A DNA stretch of 64,000 nt, taken from positions 137,379 to 201,378 of the forward strand of contig CAWFHZ010000002.1 of assembly GCA_963815785.1 (NCBI GenBank), written 5' to 3'. This document shows, piece by piece, positions 28,735 through 37,978 of the stretch. Under the pieces are notes generated by a model. That model searched no databases. It saw only the letters and a program-made list of their open reading frames with translations, and was not told where the DNA came from. The first letter of the stretch is position 1. Each line of letters begins with the position of its first letter. Made by a program: the position numbers and the translations under genes. Source of the DNA: DATFVA01 sp963815785. Its GTDB lineage: Bacteria; Bacteroidota; Ignavibacteria; Ignavibacteriales; Ignavibacteriaceae.

Positions 28735-29231
28735 TTAACCTGGTTGAACTTCCCCGGTGTAACATATCCATAGGTTATCATGGACATTATTAATTCACCT
28801 TCAACGGTCGGTTTTGTAAATCAGAGGGGGAAAATATTTGTTTCAGATAAATCGGGGTATTATCATAGGTAATCCTGTCAAATGCCTTATTAAGTTTTAT
28901 AATTTCTCCCTCATTTAACTCTTACAAGATAAAAAAATAAAAATTAATATTCTCAGGTTAACATATCTGATGGTTTTATTCAATATTGAGAACGGAACGT
29001 ACTTCTAAGGTAAATTAACTGTTTTTAGTTAACACCAACTTAATCTCAGTTTTTTGGCCACAGTGTTAAACTCTTGAACTGCATACATACATTGCAACTT
29101 GATATTATGTCTCAGGATTTCAAAATGTAAATTGCTCTCTATTATTTACTGCACATTTTCTTCTGCTAATGATGAATAAAGATGTTCCCGGAGTAAATAT
29201 ATTTTTGTGCTCAAAGATAATTTTTAAAATA
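28735..29231. other. Intergenic region upstream of the HTCS gene
   Basis: About 500 bases before the nested palindrome hold no open frame of note and no clear coding relic. They should contain the promoter of the leftward hybrid-kinase gene, but no convincing -33/-7 pair was found. Confidence 0.3.
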
Positions 29232-29306
29232 AAAATGAGCCCGGAAGGCATGCTAAAATTTTTTTTCAGCAGTGTGAATAGCAAGAGGCCATACTGGGCT
29301 TATTTT
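29232..29306. repeat. Nested imperfect palindrome (75 bp), possible structured RNA or terminator
   Basis: The outer arms AAAATGAGCCC (29232-29242) and GGGCTTATTTT (29296-29306) pair over 11 positions with one G-U. Inside them GGC pairs with GCC and TGCTA with TAGCA, leaving a T-rich loop. The element lies 77 bp beyond the end of the leftward repeat-protein gene and could terminate it or form a structured RNA. No known RNA family is recognised. Confidence 0.4.
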
Positions 29307-29382
29307 AATGCAACTTAAGTGCCTGTCCTGAAATTATATAGAAAGAGCAGTACAATTTTTCAAAAATTAAATTTATCTGATT

Positions 29383-30676
29383 CTATTTAATCAGAATCAT
29401 CTTTTTCGTTTCAACAAATTTTCCTGCTGTGATCCTGTAAAAATATATTCCGCTCGCAAGATGTAGAAGCATCAAAGTTTACAGAATATTTTCCTGCCGG
29501 TTTTTCTTCATTAACTAATGTTGCAACTTCTCTTCCAAGAATATCATATACCTTTAAAGAAACAAAATTGTTAATTGTTAATTGATAATTAATAATTGTA
29601 ACAGGATTAAATGGGTTGGGATAATTCTGTGCAAGTTCAAATTTTTCAGGTAAATTAATTTTCTCATTTGCAACAGCAAGAACATTATTTCTATAAAGTT
29701 TTAATGATACACTATTTGTTGAATATGAAGGCTCCAGTCCGATTGTATCAACACTGCTTTCTGCTGAGTAAAAGGTATCTACGACTCCTTGTTGTGCTGT
29801 TAATATTAAAATACTATCTCCGATTGCAAAGGGAGGAGATAGCGTAACCATAGCCCCGCCGCTTAGCATAGCTTGTCCTGTTATATTTAATTTTCCATAA
29901 ATATTTAAGGTATCAGCTTCAATTTTCAGAACAGATGTGGAGTCCGGTTCAAAATTATCGTTCCAGTTTAAGCTGCCGGTTATGTCTATAGTCCCGGAGT
30001 TTTCAAATTGAGATGAAATAGTTGCTGATCCTGTTCCAGTTTTCTTAAATAAACCTTTATTTACAAACGAATCTTTATGATTACTTGACAAATTAAAGTT
30101 ATCATAAATGTTTATTGTTCCCGCTTCATTATTTACCAGGATATTATCTCCGACAACTGAAACCGGGGATTTAATATCCATTGTACCATTGTTTTGGAAA
30201 TTAACATTACTGAATGATTTTGTATCTCCGCCCTTGACGTATATTATTCCTTCGTTAACCAAATTACTATTACCCGCATTTAAAAATATTCCACTTAACC
30301 ATTGTAAACCTGTACCACCGAATTTTAATACAGCTTCAGTAGAATCAGCGTAAAGCTTATTTCCCTGAAATGTAATATATCCATCTGGATTTCCTATAAG
30401 AGTATCCTTAGCGTAAGAGCCGCCAACATCTACGGCTATTATTAATGAATCGCCTGTGCCTGCGTAGTACGTTCCGCCGAAAAAGTAATCTGGACCGGTA
30501 CCGTTTATTATCAAATTACCTGAATTAACAATTATTGAATCTTCATTTGTAAAATATGATGCAGAGATACTTGCAGTACCTGATCCCGATTCTTTTATAA
30601 AAAATCCTTTATTAATAAAACTACCGAAATATTCAGTTGCAATACTACAGTTATCGGCATATACTAATTGTTTATC
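29383..30676 (-). CDS. Secreted G8/autotransporter-like repeat protein, C-terminal part with T9SS sorting domain
   Basis: The frame continues the protein of the next entry from about 30676 (DKQLVYADNCSIATEYFGSF, INKGFFIKESGSGTASISA). It repeats the beta-solenoid-like units GTGPDYFFGGTYYAGTGDSL and GNPDGYITFQGNKLYADSTE. It ends with a T9SS domain (FELAQNYPNPFNPVTIINYQ, EEKPAGKYSVNFDAST). One extra base near 29455 makes the frame stop at 29411. Skipping it restores LASGIYFYRITAGKFVETKK and the stop at 29383. A Met start is available only at 30514, so this half is not an independent gene. Confidence 0.72.
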
Positions 30677-31733
30677 CCGGGTTATTTATAAATGAATCAT
30701 AGAATACTTTAAGCGAACCATCAACTTGAAACATATTGTTATTTATAAAGTGAGCAGCCATTATTTTTTCCCCGGTGCCGACAGTATACATTTTTCCGAT
30801 ATTTACCCAGCTGCCCCCGCCAAGCTGAGTGATTGTACCACTTACCCAATTAAAACCCGATCCACCGAAATTGAGAACTACCTCTGATGAATCCGCGAAA
30901 AAATTATTCCCTTCAAAAATAATTTCTCCATCAGGATTTCCTGTTAAGGTTCCTCTTGCATGTGAACCGGAATTAGAAACATTTACAGAATTTATTAAAG
31001 AGTCCCCTGCTGCGGCATAGTACGTTCCTCCCCAAAAGTTAGTCGGTCCGGTTCCCGTTAAAATCAAAGTGCCGGAATTCACAATAATAGAATCTTCGTT
31101 TGTGAACTTTCCTTGAATATTTGCTCTTCCGGTTCCGGATGATTTTATAAGAGTTCCATTATTAATGATTACTCCGCTATATTCAGTTTGAATTAAAACA
31201 TCATTAGTAATATTAATTTTACAATTGGATTCATTTGTAAACGGATAGTAAAAGTCTACCGGGCCTTCGATAACAACAGTGCCCTGATTATCAAAAACAG
31301 GTGTAATTATTTTATTCCGTGTGCCGGTGAATGTCAACGTCCCTTTATTAATAATGCTTCCTGTTAAATAAGTAGTGGCTCCATCAGAAATAACACTATT
31401 TCCACCATTCAGGGTGAGTTGAAATCCGGCGAATTGAATCGTTTGTGTTCCCCAGCCGGCATTTCCAAATGTTAAACTTTTAATAGTTACGTCACTTTGA
31501 AGATTAACTGCAAAATTTCCCTGAATATTGATTATAACATCGCTATTAGGACCGGGAACACCATTAGACCATTTACTTGCATCGTTCCAATAACCTCCGG
31601 TTGAATCTATCCAGGAAGTTGTGTTTTGTGCAGCGGCATTTGACCAGGCTAAAACCACTATTGCACAAATAGCAAATAATATAAAGTTTCTCATATAGAA
31701 CTCTCCTGTATTATTATTTTTAAAAATGATCAT
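30672..31733 (-). CDS. Secreted G8/autotransporter-like repeat protein, N-terminal part (before a frameshift)
   Basis: The 353 residues include a signal peptide; the natural start is probably the Met at residue 13 (MRNFILFAICAIVV), position 31697, since the first twelve residues are polar and the next ones make a proper signal. The mature part begins TTSWIDSTGGYWNDASKWSN, typical of surface proteins with autotransporter-like beta-solenoid repeats. Units such as LILTGTGPTNFWGGTYY recur downstream in the other half. An extra G near 30676-30680 ends the frame at FINNPG; skipping it leads into DKQLVYADNC. The full protein is about 770 residues and is predicted to be a surface adhesin or matrix protein. 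Confidence 0.72.
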   Translation of the reverse strand: MIIFKNNNTGEFYMRNFILFAICAIVVLAWSNAAAQNTTSWIDSTGGYWNDASKWSNGVPGPNSDVIINIQGNFAVNLQSDVTIKSLTFGNAGWGTQTIQFAGFQLTLNGGNSVISDGATTYLTGSIINKGTLTFTGTRNKIITPVFDNQGTVVIEGPVDFYYPFTNESNCKINITNDVLIQTEYSGVIINNGTLIKSSGTGRANIQGKFTNEDSIIVNSGTLILTGTGPTNFWGGTYYAAAGDSLINSVNVSNSGSHARGTLTGNPDGEIIFEGNNFFADSSEVVLNFGGSGFNWVSGTITQLGGGSWVNIGKMYTVGTGEKIMAAHFINNNMFQVDGSLKVFYDSFINNPG

Positions 31734-31950
31734 AGAGTTTTGAATTGCTAAATCTCTTTAATTGTACATGCGTATAAAATTTAAAATTAGTTCAGGGTAA
31801 ATAGGATTCATTCAGAAGATTTGAAAAGGAAAGAAATTAAGGCACTAGCAGGAGATTTGTAAACTTTATAAAAGCGGATAAAAGACTTTTGCATCTAAAC
31901 CGCGTTTAATAATAGCAGTATTTTGAATATTTTAAAAATAGGGAGCATAA

Positions 31951-31983
31951 AAAGCGGGAAGATTTATTGCCCACTTCCCGTTT
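31951..31983 (-). terminator. Rho-independent terminator of the sigma/anti-sigma/TonB operon
   Basis: The stem CGGGAAG (31955-31961) pairs with CTTCCCG (31974-31980) and extends outward by A-T pairs. Read on the minus strand it ends in GCTTTTTATG. It lies 22 bp beyond the stop of the TonB-domain lipoprotein gene. Confidence 0.65.
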
Positions 31984-32005
31984 CACAATCTCGACTCTCT
32001 TATTT

Positions 32006-32740
32006 CTAATGCAGCTTAAAAACTATTGGAATAGTGACCTGGACTTTTACAGGTTTGCCATCCTGCTTTCCCGGAATAAACTTTGTTTGCAGAACTGCCT
32101 GCATTGCAGCTTCATCGCATCCGCCGCCGATTCCTTTATTAATTTTAACTGATACAACTTTTCCTGCTTCATTAATATATGCTGTCAGAAAAACTTTTCC
32201 TTCAATTCCATTATTTTTTGCGGAGTCAGGATATACAATCTTTTGCTGAATGGACATCATTCCTCCAATGGGTTCCGGCATTTGATCGACGGACTGATAA
32301 TAATCTTTTTCATTTACATCAAGGTTGGCAAATTCAGATAATATCATCGGATCCTGAAACTTTACAACCTTACCATTCTTTTCACCGGGTGTGAATTTCC
32401 AGTCTTTTACTGAATTTAGTACAAGCTTATTTACTTCCGGATCATTATTCTTCCCCACAATAACTTTTTTTACTGTACCTTTTTCGTCTACCAGAAACCT
32501 GTATTCGAGAGACGGCTTTTCATTGACCTTATCTGTAACAGGGTATTTTTTGTGATAAACTGTCATAATCGAGTGTATTAGTGCGTCCGAATTTCCATTT
32601 ATTAATTGGGGAGATTTATCTAAATCTTTATACTGAACATAGTCCTGATTATAATCAGTTACTACTTCAATATCATTTCCTTCTTTGCATCCGAATGGAA
32701 TAAGAAGAAGTAAAAGCAGAAATAAATATTTTGTTTTCAT
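32006..32740 (-). CDS. Lipoprotein with two TonB C-terminal-like domains
   Basis: The 244-residue protein has a lipoprotein signal with lipobox IPFGC (Cys18). Two TonB-C-type modules follow. The first, at about 85-145, reads LEYRFLVDEKGTVKKVIVGK and DWKFTPGEKNGKVVKFQDPM. The second, at about 165-244, reads GIEGKVFLTAYINEAGKVVS and GGCDEAAMQAVLQTKFIPGK. TonB normally spans the inner membrane by an N-terminal helix, so a lipid-anchored form is unusual; it may sit in the outer membrane as a receptor-interacting or scaffold protein. It starts 7 bp after the anti-sigma gene and is the last gene of the operon. Confidence 0.78.
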   Translation of the reverse strand: MKTKYLFLLLLLLIPFGCKEGNDIEVVTDYNQDYVQYKDLDKSPQLINGNSDALIHSIMTVYHKKYPVTDKVNEKPSLEYRFLVDEKGTVKKVIVGKNNDPEVNKLVLNSVKDWKFTPGEKNGKVVKFQDPMILSEFANLDVNEKDYYQSVDQMPEPIGGMMSIQQKIVYPDSAKNNGIEGKVFLTAYINEAGKVVSVKINKGIGGGCDEAAMQAVLQTKFIPGKQDGKPVKVQVTIPIVFKLH

Positions 32741-32747
32741 TTTATTC

Positions 32748-33215
32748 TCAACTGTTTGGTTTTATGATAATTGCATTTTTTAGTGATGATTCAACTTCTA
32801 TTCCCGGTAAGGAATTGTAGAGCATTTCTATTGTGCGGGACTGCATTTTTAACTGTTGTGAAAGGTTATCAACTTTTCCATTGTAAACAGAAATTCTGAA
32901 AAACAGGTAGCCGCTGATAATCAGCAGAACAATTGATGCCGCAATTGAAATCGAAATGAATAAATTATGCTTTGAAAAAAGTGATTGTCCGGATGAATTC
33001 TCCAAATTGATAGACTTAAGAATTCTTTCATCTAGTTCTTCAGGGAATTCTTCAACTGAGTCCGCAATTGCGCCTTTAATACTGTTTAATCTTTTGAAAT
33101 ATTCTCTCGCCTCAAAATTCTCTGAAAGCTGAGTGAATAAAAATGATTCTTCATCTTTTTTCAGTTCATCGTCGCAATAAAGATTAATCATTTCCCTGAA
33201 TTTATTATCTTCCAT
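32748..33215 (-). CDS. Anti-sigma factor (single-pass membrane protein)
   Basis: The 155-residue protein has a cytoplasmic N-terminal part with REMINLYCDDELKKDEESFL and QLSENFEAREYFKRLNSIKG. This matches the anti-sigma (zf-HC2-like) helical domain, though only one of the usual zinc-ligand cysteines is visible. One membrane helix lies near 78-100 (LFISISIAASIVLLIISGYL), and a short periplasmic tail contains a coiled-coil-like stretch. It starts 21 bp after the ECF sigma gene and is thus its likely antagonist. Release of the sigma factor probably follows an envelope signal; this is inferred from the family. Confidence 0.78.
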   Translation of the reverse strand: MEDNKFREMINLYCDDELKKDEESFLFTQLSENFEAREYFKRLNSIKGAIADSVEEFPEELDERILKSINLENSSGQSLFSKHNLFISISIAASIVLLIISGYLFFRISVYNGKVDNLSQQLKMQSRTIEMLYNSLPGIEVESSLKNAIIIKPNS

Positions 33216-33236
33216 TTAAATCACCTGTATTATTTT

Positions 33237-33758
33237 CTACACAAGTTTTGATATCTTTTTAATAAGTCTTTGCCTGATTTTATATAACCTGCTTTTTACT
33301 GTTTCAATATCGAGTTCAAGCAACGCAGCTATTTCTTTATATGTAAATCCGGAGTATTCTTTCAGCACAAAAATTTCTTTGTTTTCAGCACTCATCTTAT
33401 CAAGTTCATTTATTACTATTGATTTAAGTTCATTATTTTCAATTTCCTCTGTTACCGAAAGATCATCTTCAAGTTCAACTTCATCGTAATCTTCAGCGTT
33501 AGTATATAGCTTACTGAGTTTTGTGTTTCTTAAAAGTGTATAGAATTCATTTCTAGCAGTTTTGAATAACCAGAAATGCACACTCTGCTTATTTTGTATG
33601 GAGCTTAAATTCTTGTAAAGCTTTATGAAAACGTCCTGCACGATGTCGTCCGCCAGCATACTGTCTGAACACATCTTAAGAACGTAATTATAGAGTCGTA
33701 TTTTGTATTTATTATACAGTAAAGTAAACTCTAATATATTTTCAGATTTATTAATCAA
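33237..33758 (-). CDS. ECF-family RNA polymerase sigma factor
   Basis: The 173-residue protein has sigma region 2 (FTLLYNKYKIRLYNYVLKMC, LADDIVQDVFIKLYKN, HFWLFKTARNEFYTLLR) and region 4.2 with a helix-turn-helix (GFTYKEIAALLELDIETVKS RLYKIRQR). It is of the classic ECF type rather than the TIGR02999 type seen at 5000. It is the first gene of a leftward operon with the anti-sigma factor and the TonB-domain lipoprotein. A TATTTTTG box on the minus strand at 33788-33795 may be its -7 element, but no good -33 box is present. Confidence 0.9.
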   Translation of the reverse strand: MINKSENILEFTLLYNKYKIRLYNYVLKMCSDSMLADDIVQDVFIKLYKNLSSIQNKQSVHFWLFKTARNEFYTLLRNTKLSKLYTNAEDYDEVELEDDLSVTEEIENNELKSIVINELDKMSAENKEIFVLKEYSGFTYKEIAALLELDIETVKSRLYKIRQRLIKKISKLV

Positions 33759-33902
33759 GGATATTTTCGTTTGCTATCAGAGAGACGCAAAAATATGATA
33801 AAATGTTACCCGTAATTAAAAATATTTTTTATCAAATACACATTTACAAATTTTCCTTCGACTCTTCCGGCCGGGAAAATGTGTTATCCGTAGAAAACTT
33901 TT

Positions 33903-33929
33903 TTGAGAATAAATTGTTCTATATTTTTG
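33903..33929 (+). promoter_or_regulatory. Candidate Bacteroidota-type promoter of the esterase lipoprotein gene
   Basis: TATTTTTG at 33922-33929 fits the -7 consensus TAnnTTTG. TTG at 33903-33905 could be the -33 element, with slightly short spacing. The expected transcript start is about 25 bp before the ATG at 33964. Confidence 0.35.
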
Positions 33930-33963
33930 TATAGTTAAAATCATATTGTGAATGAGGTTAAAA

Positions 33964-35214
33964 ATGAAAGCAGGGGAGAGATATTTATTTTTATCAATTC
34001 TTTTTTCCCTTCTGCTGTTAACTGGTTGTGAAGATAATAGTAAGACCGCACCGGTTCCCTCAACTGCCCCATCAGAAACCCGGCTTGAAAAAAGCACTAC
34101 CGTAAGATTTATTGACTCACTCAAGCAGCTTCCTTTAATTAGACGTCCATCTTTTTTGCAGAAATTTCTTAGTGCACATCCTGTCTCACCTTTTATTGAA
34201 GACAGTTCACTTGCTTTAATATTCTACATCGGAACAGATTCAGCAGTATTAATAAATGCAGATATGCAGGCTGGATGGACTACTCCTGATACACTAAATA
34301 AAATTGAATGCGGAAATGAAAATTTCTTTTACAAATTTTATTCTCTACCGCCTGATGCAAGAGTTGATTATCTTTTCTTGATTAATAATAAAACTCTTAC
34401 AGATCCTCTTAATCCTGTTAAAGTACCAAGCGGATTTGGTGAACATTCCCAGCTTGCAATGCCTCTGTTCAAACCCGACCCTTTAAGAAATTATAATGCT
34501 GATATATCTCACGGTTCTATCGACAGCCTGTTATTTGAATCTCCCGATAATAAGAGGCAGGTAAAAATATATATTCCTGCAGGATATGATTCACTCAAAG
34601 AACTTCCTGTAATTTATTTTAATGACGGGATCAAAGCTCTGGAATATTGTAATTTTAAAAATATACTTGATAACCTTATAGCTGAAAAAAAGATTAAGCC
34701 TGTAATCTCAGTCTTCATCGGTTATAGTGTGAATGATTACAGCACTTTTCCGGATGCTGGAGAAGGGTATACTAAATTTATCTGTGATAAACTTTTGCCT
34801 TTTGTTGACACAAACTATAAAACATCTCAAACGGCAGAAAACCGTATTTCAATGGGTGTATCTGCAGGTGCAAATTATGCTTTTCTTACTGCATTGAACA
34901 GACCTGATAAATTTCTGAATGCGGCAGGTCAGTCAACAACAGTATCAACTTTCTTACTGGATGCAATTGATAATATTTCTTCGAATGCGGATTTAAAAAA
35001 GAATTATAAATTCTGTTCTGCTGTGGGAAGATATGATCTTTACAATGGGACAATCGATGGACATACGTTTTTATCAGCAAATCAGAAACTGGATAATGAA
35101 ATGAACAAATTAAATATCCGTCATTCATTTAATATATACAACGGGGGTCATCAGTGGGGGAACTGGCGGGAAAATGTATCTGCTATACTGATTTATTTTT
35201 TCGGAATTAAATAA
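33964..35214 (+). CDS. Lipoprotein esterase of the esterase-D/ferric-enterobactin-esterase fold
   Basis: A GAGG ribosome site six bases before the ATG at 33964 favours it over the in-frame ATG at 33952. From there the protein has 416 residues. It has a lipoprotein signal with lipobox LLTGC, an N-terminal E-set-like domain (up to about 175) and an alpha/beta-hydrolase domain of the esterase type (VKIYIPAGYDSLKELPVIYF). The nucleophile is Ser300 in GVSAG and the catalytic histidine is His396 in GGHQW. Relatives cleave feruloyl, siderophore or other esters at the cell surface; the substrate here is unknown. The gene is divergent from the sigma operon. Confidence 0.85.
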   Translation: MKAGERYLFLSILFSLLLLTGCEDNSKTAPVPSTAPSETRLEKSTTVRFIDSLKQLPLIRRPSFLQKFLSAHPVSPFIEDSSLALIFYIGTDSAVLINADMQAGWTTPDTLNKIECGNENFFYKFYSLPPDARVDYLFLINNKTLTDPLNPVKVPSGFGEHSQLAMPLFKPDPLRNYNADISHGSIDSLLFESPDNKRQVKIYIPAGYDSLKELPVIYFNDGIKALEYCNFKNILDNLIAEKKIKPVISVFIGYSVNDYSTFPDAGEGYTKFICDKLLPFVDTNYKTSQTAENRISMGVSAGANYAFLTALNRPDKFLNAAGQSTTVSTFLLDAIDNISSNADLKKNYKFCSAVGRYDLYNGTIDGHTFLSANQKLDNEMNKLNIRHSFNIYNGGHQWGNWRENVSAILIYFFGIK

Positions 35215-35300
35215 TTTTTATTGCAGTTGTTCTTCAAACTTCACTATCTTATCACACAGGTAAAAATTCACACTATTTAAAACTTACTGGAGGAAATAAT

Positions 35301-35865
35301 ATGGTTTCCATTGTTTCACTCTGGCTCCCGATACTACTTTCTGCCGTTGCCGTTTTTGTTATTAGTTCTCTTACTGCACATGCTTTTTACTTACCATAAT
35401 TCCGATTTCAAAAAACTTCCTTCCGAAGATGAGATAATGAATGATCTCAGGAAGTATAATATTCCGACCGGGGATTATATGCTTCCTTTCTGTACTGATC
35501 CGAAGGAAAGAAAATCGGAACAATTCCAAGAGAAAATGAACAAAGGTCCGGTTCTTATTACAACGGTTTTTCCCTCAGGTGAAATGAAAATGGGTAAGAG
35601 CCTGGTTTTATGGTTCATCTATTGCCTTATCATCGGCATTTTTTCAGCATACATTACGGGTCACGCAGTTCAGGCGGGATCTGATTATCTTTCAGTGTTC
35701 CGGTTTGTCGGTGCCGTTTCTTTTGCAGGTTATAGTCTTGCTCTTATGCAGGACAGCATCTGGTACATGAAAAGCTGGAGTGCGACTATTAAATCCATGT
35801 TTGACGGGTTAATTTACGCTCTGTTCACAGCAGGTATTTTCGGATGGCTTTGGCCAGGAATGTAA
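35301..35865 (+). CDS. Conserved inner-membrane protein of unknown function (frameshift near the start)
   Basis: A strong ribosome site (GGAGG) precedes the ATG at 35301, which opens MVSIVSLWLPILLSAVAVFV and so on, but that frame stops at 35398. An overlapping frame contains LLLHMLFTYHNSDFKKLPSE and runs to 35865. One extra base near 35360-35372 connects them (VISSL to LHMLFTYHNSDF), giving about 187 residues. One N-terminal and two or three C-terminal membrane helices (LVLWFIYCLIIGIFSAYITG, LIYALFTAGIFGWLW) flank a soluble loop with PSEDEIMNDLRKYNIPTGDY, a pattern of a known but uncharacterised membrane family. A TTG-start reading beginning at 35311 would lose the first helix. Confidence 0.65.
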
Positions 35866-35886
35866 AAAAATCTTTTACTAATAATT

Positions 35887-35923
35887 AATCTGCCTGCTTC
35901 AATTTTAAGACTGCAGGCAGATT
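35887..35923. terminator. Bidirectional hairpin terminator between convergent genes
   Basis: AATCTGCCTGC (35887-35897) pairs perfectly with GCAGGCAGATT (35913-35923), an 11-bp stem with a 15-base loop, followed by TTCATTTTG. It lies between the rightward gene ending at 35865 and the leftward small membrane protein ending at 35924. Confidence 0.65.
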
Positions 35924-36151
35924 TCATTTTGTCCTCTTAGTTGTAAAAAAAGCAATAATAGAATAGACAGATCCTACAATTAAAGCCATAAAGAAAAAGT
36001 TTCTTAGTGTATCGCTGGCTGAATGTGAACGGCTGTCTATATCAATAAAGATATAAACACAATATACCAGGGCTGCGGCTGCAATTAACCACCCGGTTAT
36101 TGAGACGGGGAAAAAGAAAATTCCTTTTCGCACAAACCAATTTTTGTTCAT
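35924..36151 (-). CDS. Small two-helix membrane protein
   Basis: The 75-residue protein has two membrane helices, at about 15-34 (VSITGWLIAAAALVYCVYIF) and 48-68 (NFFFMALIVGSVYSIIAFFT). Between them is a short polar loop (DIDSRSHSASDTLRN). Both ends are basic and therefore cytoplasmic. The family is not recognised. The gene is isolated, with the 11-bp terminator right at its stop and the promoter of the rightward hydrolase gene upstream on the other strand. Confidence 0.6.
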   Translation of the reverse strand: MNKNWFVRKGIFFFPVSITGWLIAAAALVYCVYIFIDIDSRSHSASDTLRNFFFMALIVGSVYSIIAFFTTKRTK

Positions 36152-36258
36152 CTTTTCCTTTATTTCAGTTTAAAGATAAAATTTATCCCGAAATTATTTT
36201 TCTTAAAATAATTAATTTTTAATAAGAGTAAAACACTAATTGATTATTCATCAAAGCC

Positions 36259-36291
36259 TTTGTATTAACTAACATATCCTTCGTAAGTTTG
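36259..36291 (+). promoter_or_regulatory. Bacteroidota-type promoter of the proline-iminopeptidase-like gene
   Basis: TTTG at 36259-36262 (-33) and TAAGTTTG at 36284-36291 (-7, TAnnTTTG) are 21 bp apart, the usual spacing. The ATG at 36325 lies 33 bp downstream, leaving a short leader with a GGAG ribosome site. Confidence 0.55.
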
Positions 36292-36324
36292 TTAAAGCTT
36301 TCTAAAAATTACGGGAGTAAAGAG

Positions 36325-37302
36325 ATGAACCGCTTTATTATTTCTTCTTTGTTTTTCATGTTATTATCGACTTTGTTATTCTGCCAGCAATCACAGGACA
36401 AATCTTCAAACGTATACCAGATACAGCAGGGGTATGTTGATGCGAACGGAGTGATGATATGGTACGAAGAGTTTGGAAAGGGTGAGCCTCTGATGATTGT
36501 ACATGGCGGTCCCGGCGCTACACACGATTACTTTCTCCCTTACCTGCTTCCGCTTGCGCGGCATAACCGTTTGATTTTTATTGATGAGCGAGGCTCAGGT
36601 AAATCAGGAGTACTTGATGATGCAACTCAATACACAGTAGAAAATATGGTTGAAGATGTTGAGGCAGTCAGAGAAACACTCGGACTTGGTAAAATAAATC
36701 TGCTTGGACATTCATACGGCGGAGTGCTTGCACAGGCTTACGCTCTTAAATACCAGGAGAATTTATCGCACCTGATTTTATGCAGCACATTCCCCAGCAC
36801 AAAACAAATGAATGATGTTTTTGTAAAGATAAAAGAAAATATGTCGCCCGAATTGCGTGACAGAATTAATAAAATGGAACAGGAAGGATTATATGGTCAC
36901 GGACTTCCTTATGAGCAGAACAGGTACACAACAGAATATATGACCGCCGCATGGGGTGAGGGATATTTTCCTTACATCTATCAGCGTAATCCTGATCCCT
37001 CCTATGATCCGGTCAGCCAGGGTTTTGCTTGGACTCTTTACCGCGAGATGTGGGGATCTGACGGTGAATATATAATAGACGGCAATCTGAAATCAGTGGA
37101 GTATGTAGACAGGCTTCATACAATAAATGTCCCTACACTTATAAACTGCGGGGATCATGATGAATGCGCTCCTTCACTATCAGAAGAGATGCACGAAAAG
37201 ATACCCGGTTCAAAGCTGATTATATTTCCCCAGAGCGGACATATGACATTTGTTGATCAGCCGGATATGTTTATGAAATCGATAGAAGACTTTTTACATT
37301 AG
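36325..37302 (+). CDS. Proline-iminopeptidase-like alpha/beta hydrolase (peptidase S33)
   Basis: The ATG at 36325 is preceded by GGAG and is preferred to an in-frame TTG at 36289. The 325-residue protein has a signal peptide (about 1-18, LLSTLLFCQQ). The oxyanion motif HGGPG, nucleophile Ser130 in GHSYGG, Asp277 (GDHDE) and His306 (SGHM) form the S33 catalytic set. FIDERGSGKSG is typical of prolyl aminopeptidases and tricorn-interacting factor F1-like enzymes. It probably removes N-terminal proline or small residues from peptides in the periplasm. It is a single gene with its own promoter and terminator. Confidence 0.85.
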   Translation: MNRFIISSLFFMLLSTLLFCQQSQDKSSNVYQIQQGYVDANGVMIWYEEFGKGEPLMIVHGGPGATHDYFLPYLLPLARHNRLIFIDERGSGKSGVLDDATQYTVENMVEDVEAVRETLGLGKINLLGHSYGGVLAQAYALKYQENLSHLILCSTFPSTKQMNDVFVKIKENMSPELRDRINKMEQEGLYGHGLPYEQNRYTTEYMTAAWGEGYFPYIYQRNPDPSYDPVSQGFAWTLYREMWGSDGEYIIDGNLKSVEYVDRLHTINVPTLINCGDHDECAPSLSEEMHEKIPGSKLIIFPQSGHMTFVDQPDMFMKSIEDFLH

Positions 37303-37361
37303 AGAATACCCGGTTGCCAGCTTTTTGAGAGATAGCCGTTGGAGGTGTATTTTTAAAATTT

Positions 37362-37399
37362 AAAATGGCACAAACTTGAAAATCAGTCTGTGCCATTTT
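37362..37399. terminator. Bidirectional hairpin terminator
   Basis: AAAATGGCACA (37362-37372) pairs perfectly with TGTGCCATTTT (37389-37399), an 11-bp stem with A and T ends suitable for termination on both strands. It lies between two convergent genes ending at 37302 and 37429. Confidence 0.65.
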
Positions 37400-37428
37400 C
37401 GTTCTTTTAATTTAAGCTTTACCTGAAA

Positions 37429-37734
37429 TTAACCATATTTTTTACCTATCTCCTCAATCCCGGAAGCTTTCAATTCCTCCGGAGTCATTAGAATTTCAAA
37501 ACTTATATTTGCTTTGAACTCCAGAAAGAACGGTTCGGCATACTTAACATAATCACCTCCATTGGTTACATTTACAACCATCAGTGCACTTCTCTGGCCA
37601 TTGTTCAGTGAAAAGTATGCGGCTTCCGGCTTTAATTCTCCCATAATCTTTTCCAGTGTTTTTCCCACGGTACCTTTTTTTACTAAAGCATTAAAAGGTT
37701 CATGCGGCAGGGTTACTCTCAAAAGCATTTTCAT
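37429..37734 (-). CDS. Conserved hypothetical protein, small alpha/beta domain
   Basis: The 101-residue cytoplasmic protein reads like a ferredoxin-fold single-domain protein: a first strand MKMLLRVTLPHEPFNALVKK, a helix with TVGKTLEKIMGELKPEAAYF, a strand RSALMVVNVTNG and an end MTPEELKASGIEEIGKKYG. Similar small proteins occur widely and are sometimes labelled pantothenate-synthetase-like without evidence. No active-site residues can be named. It lies alone between two terminator/spacer regions. Confidence 0.6.
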   Translation of the reverse strand: MKMLLRVTLPHEPFNALVKKGTVGKTLEKIMGELKPEAAYFSLNNGQRSALMVVNVTNGGDYVKYAEPFFLEFKANISFEILMTPEELKASGIEEIGKKYG

Positions 37735-37978
37735 AGAATTCTTTCTTTAATTGTGAATGAATAAATTAATTAGCTGCTAAACCATATATCGTTTATAAAT
37801 ACAGATTAAAAATTAAAGCGGGATTAAACTTTTATTAATAAATATTAATAGCAAAACGAACCGGGGGGATAAAGTTTATAATCATTACTTCAGGAAAGTT
37901 CAGTGCAGTTTCTCAATTAAAAATTCTTAATGAAAGAAGGTGAATTTGTTTATTAAATATTAATAGGGGTGAGTGCTT

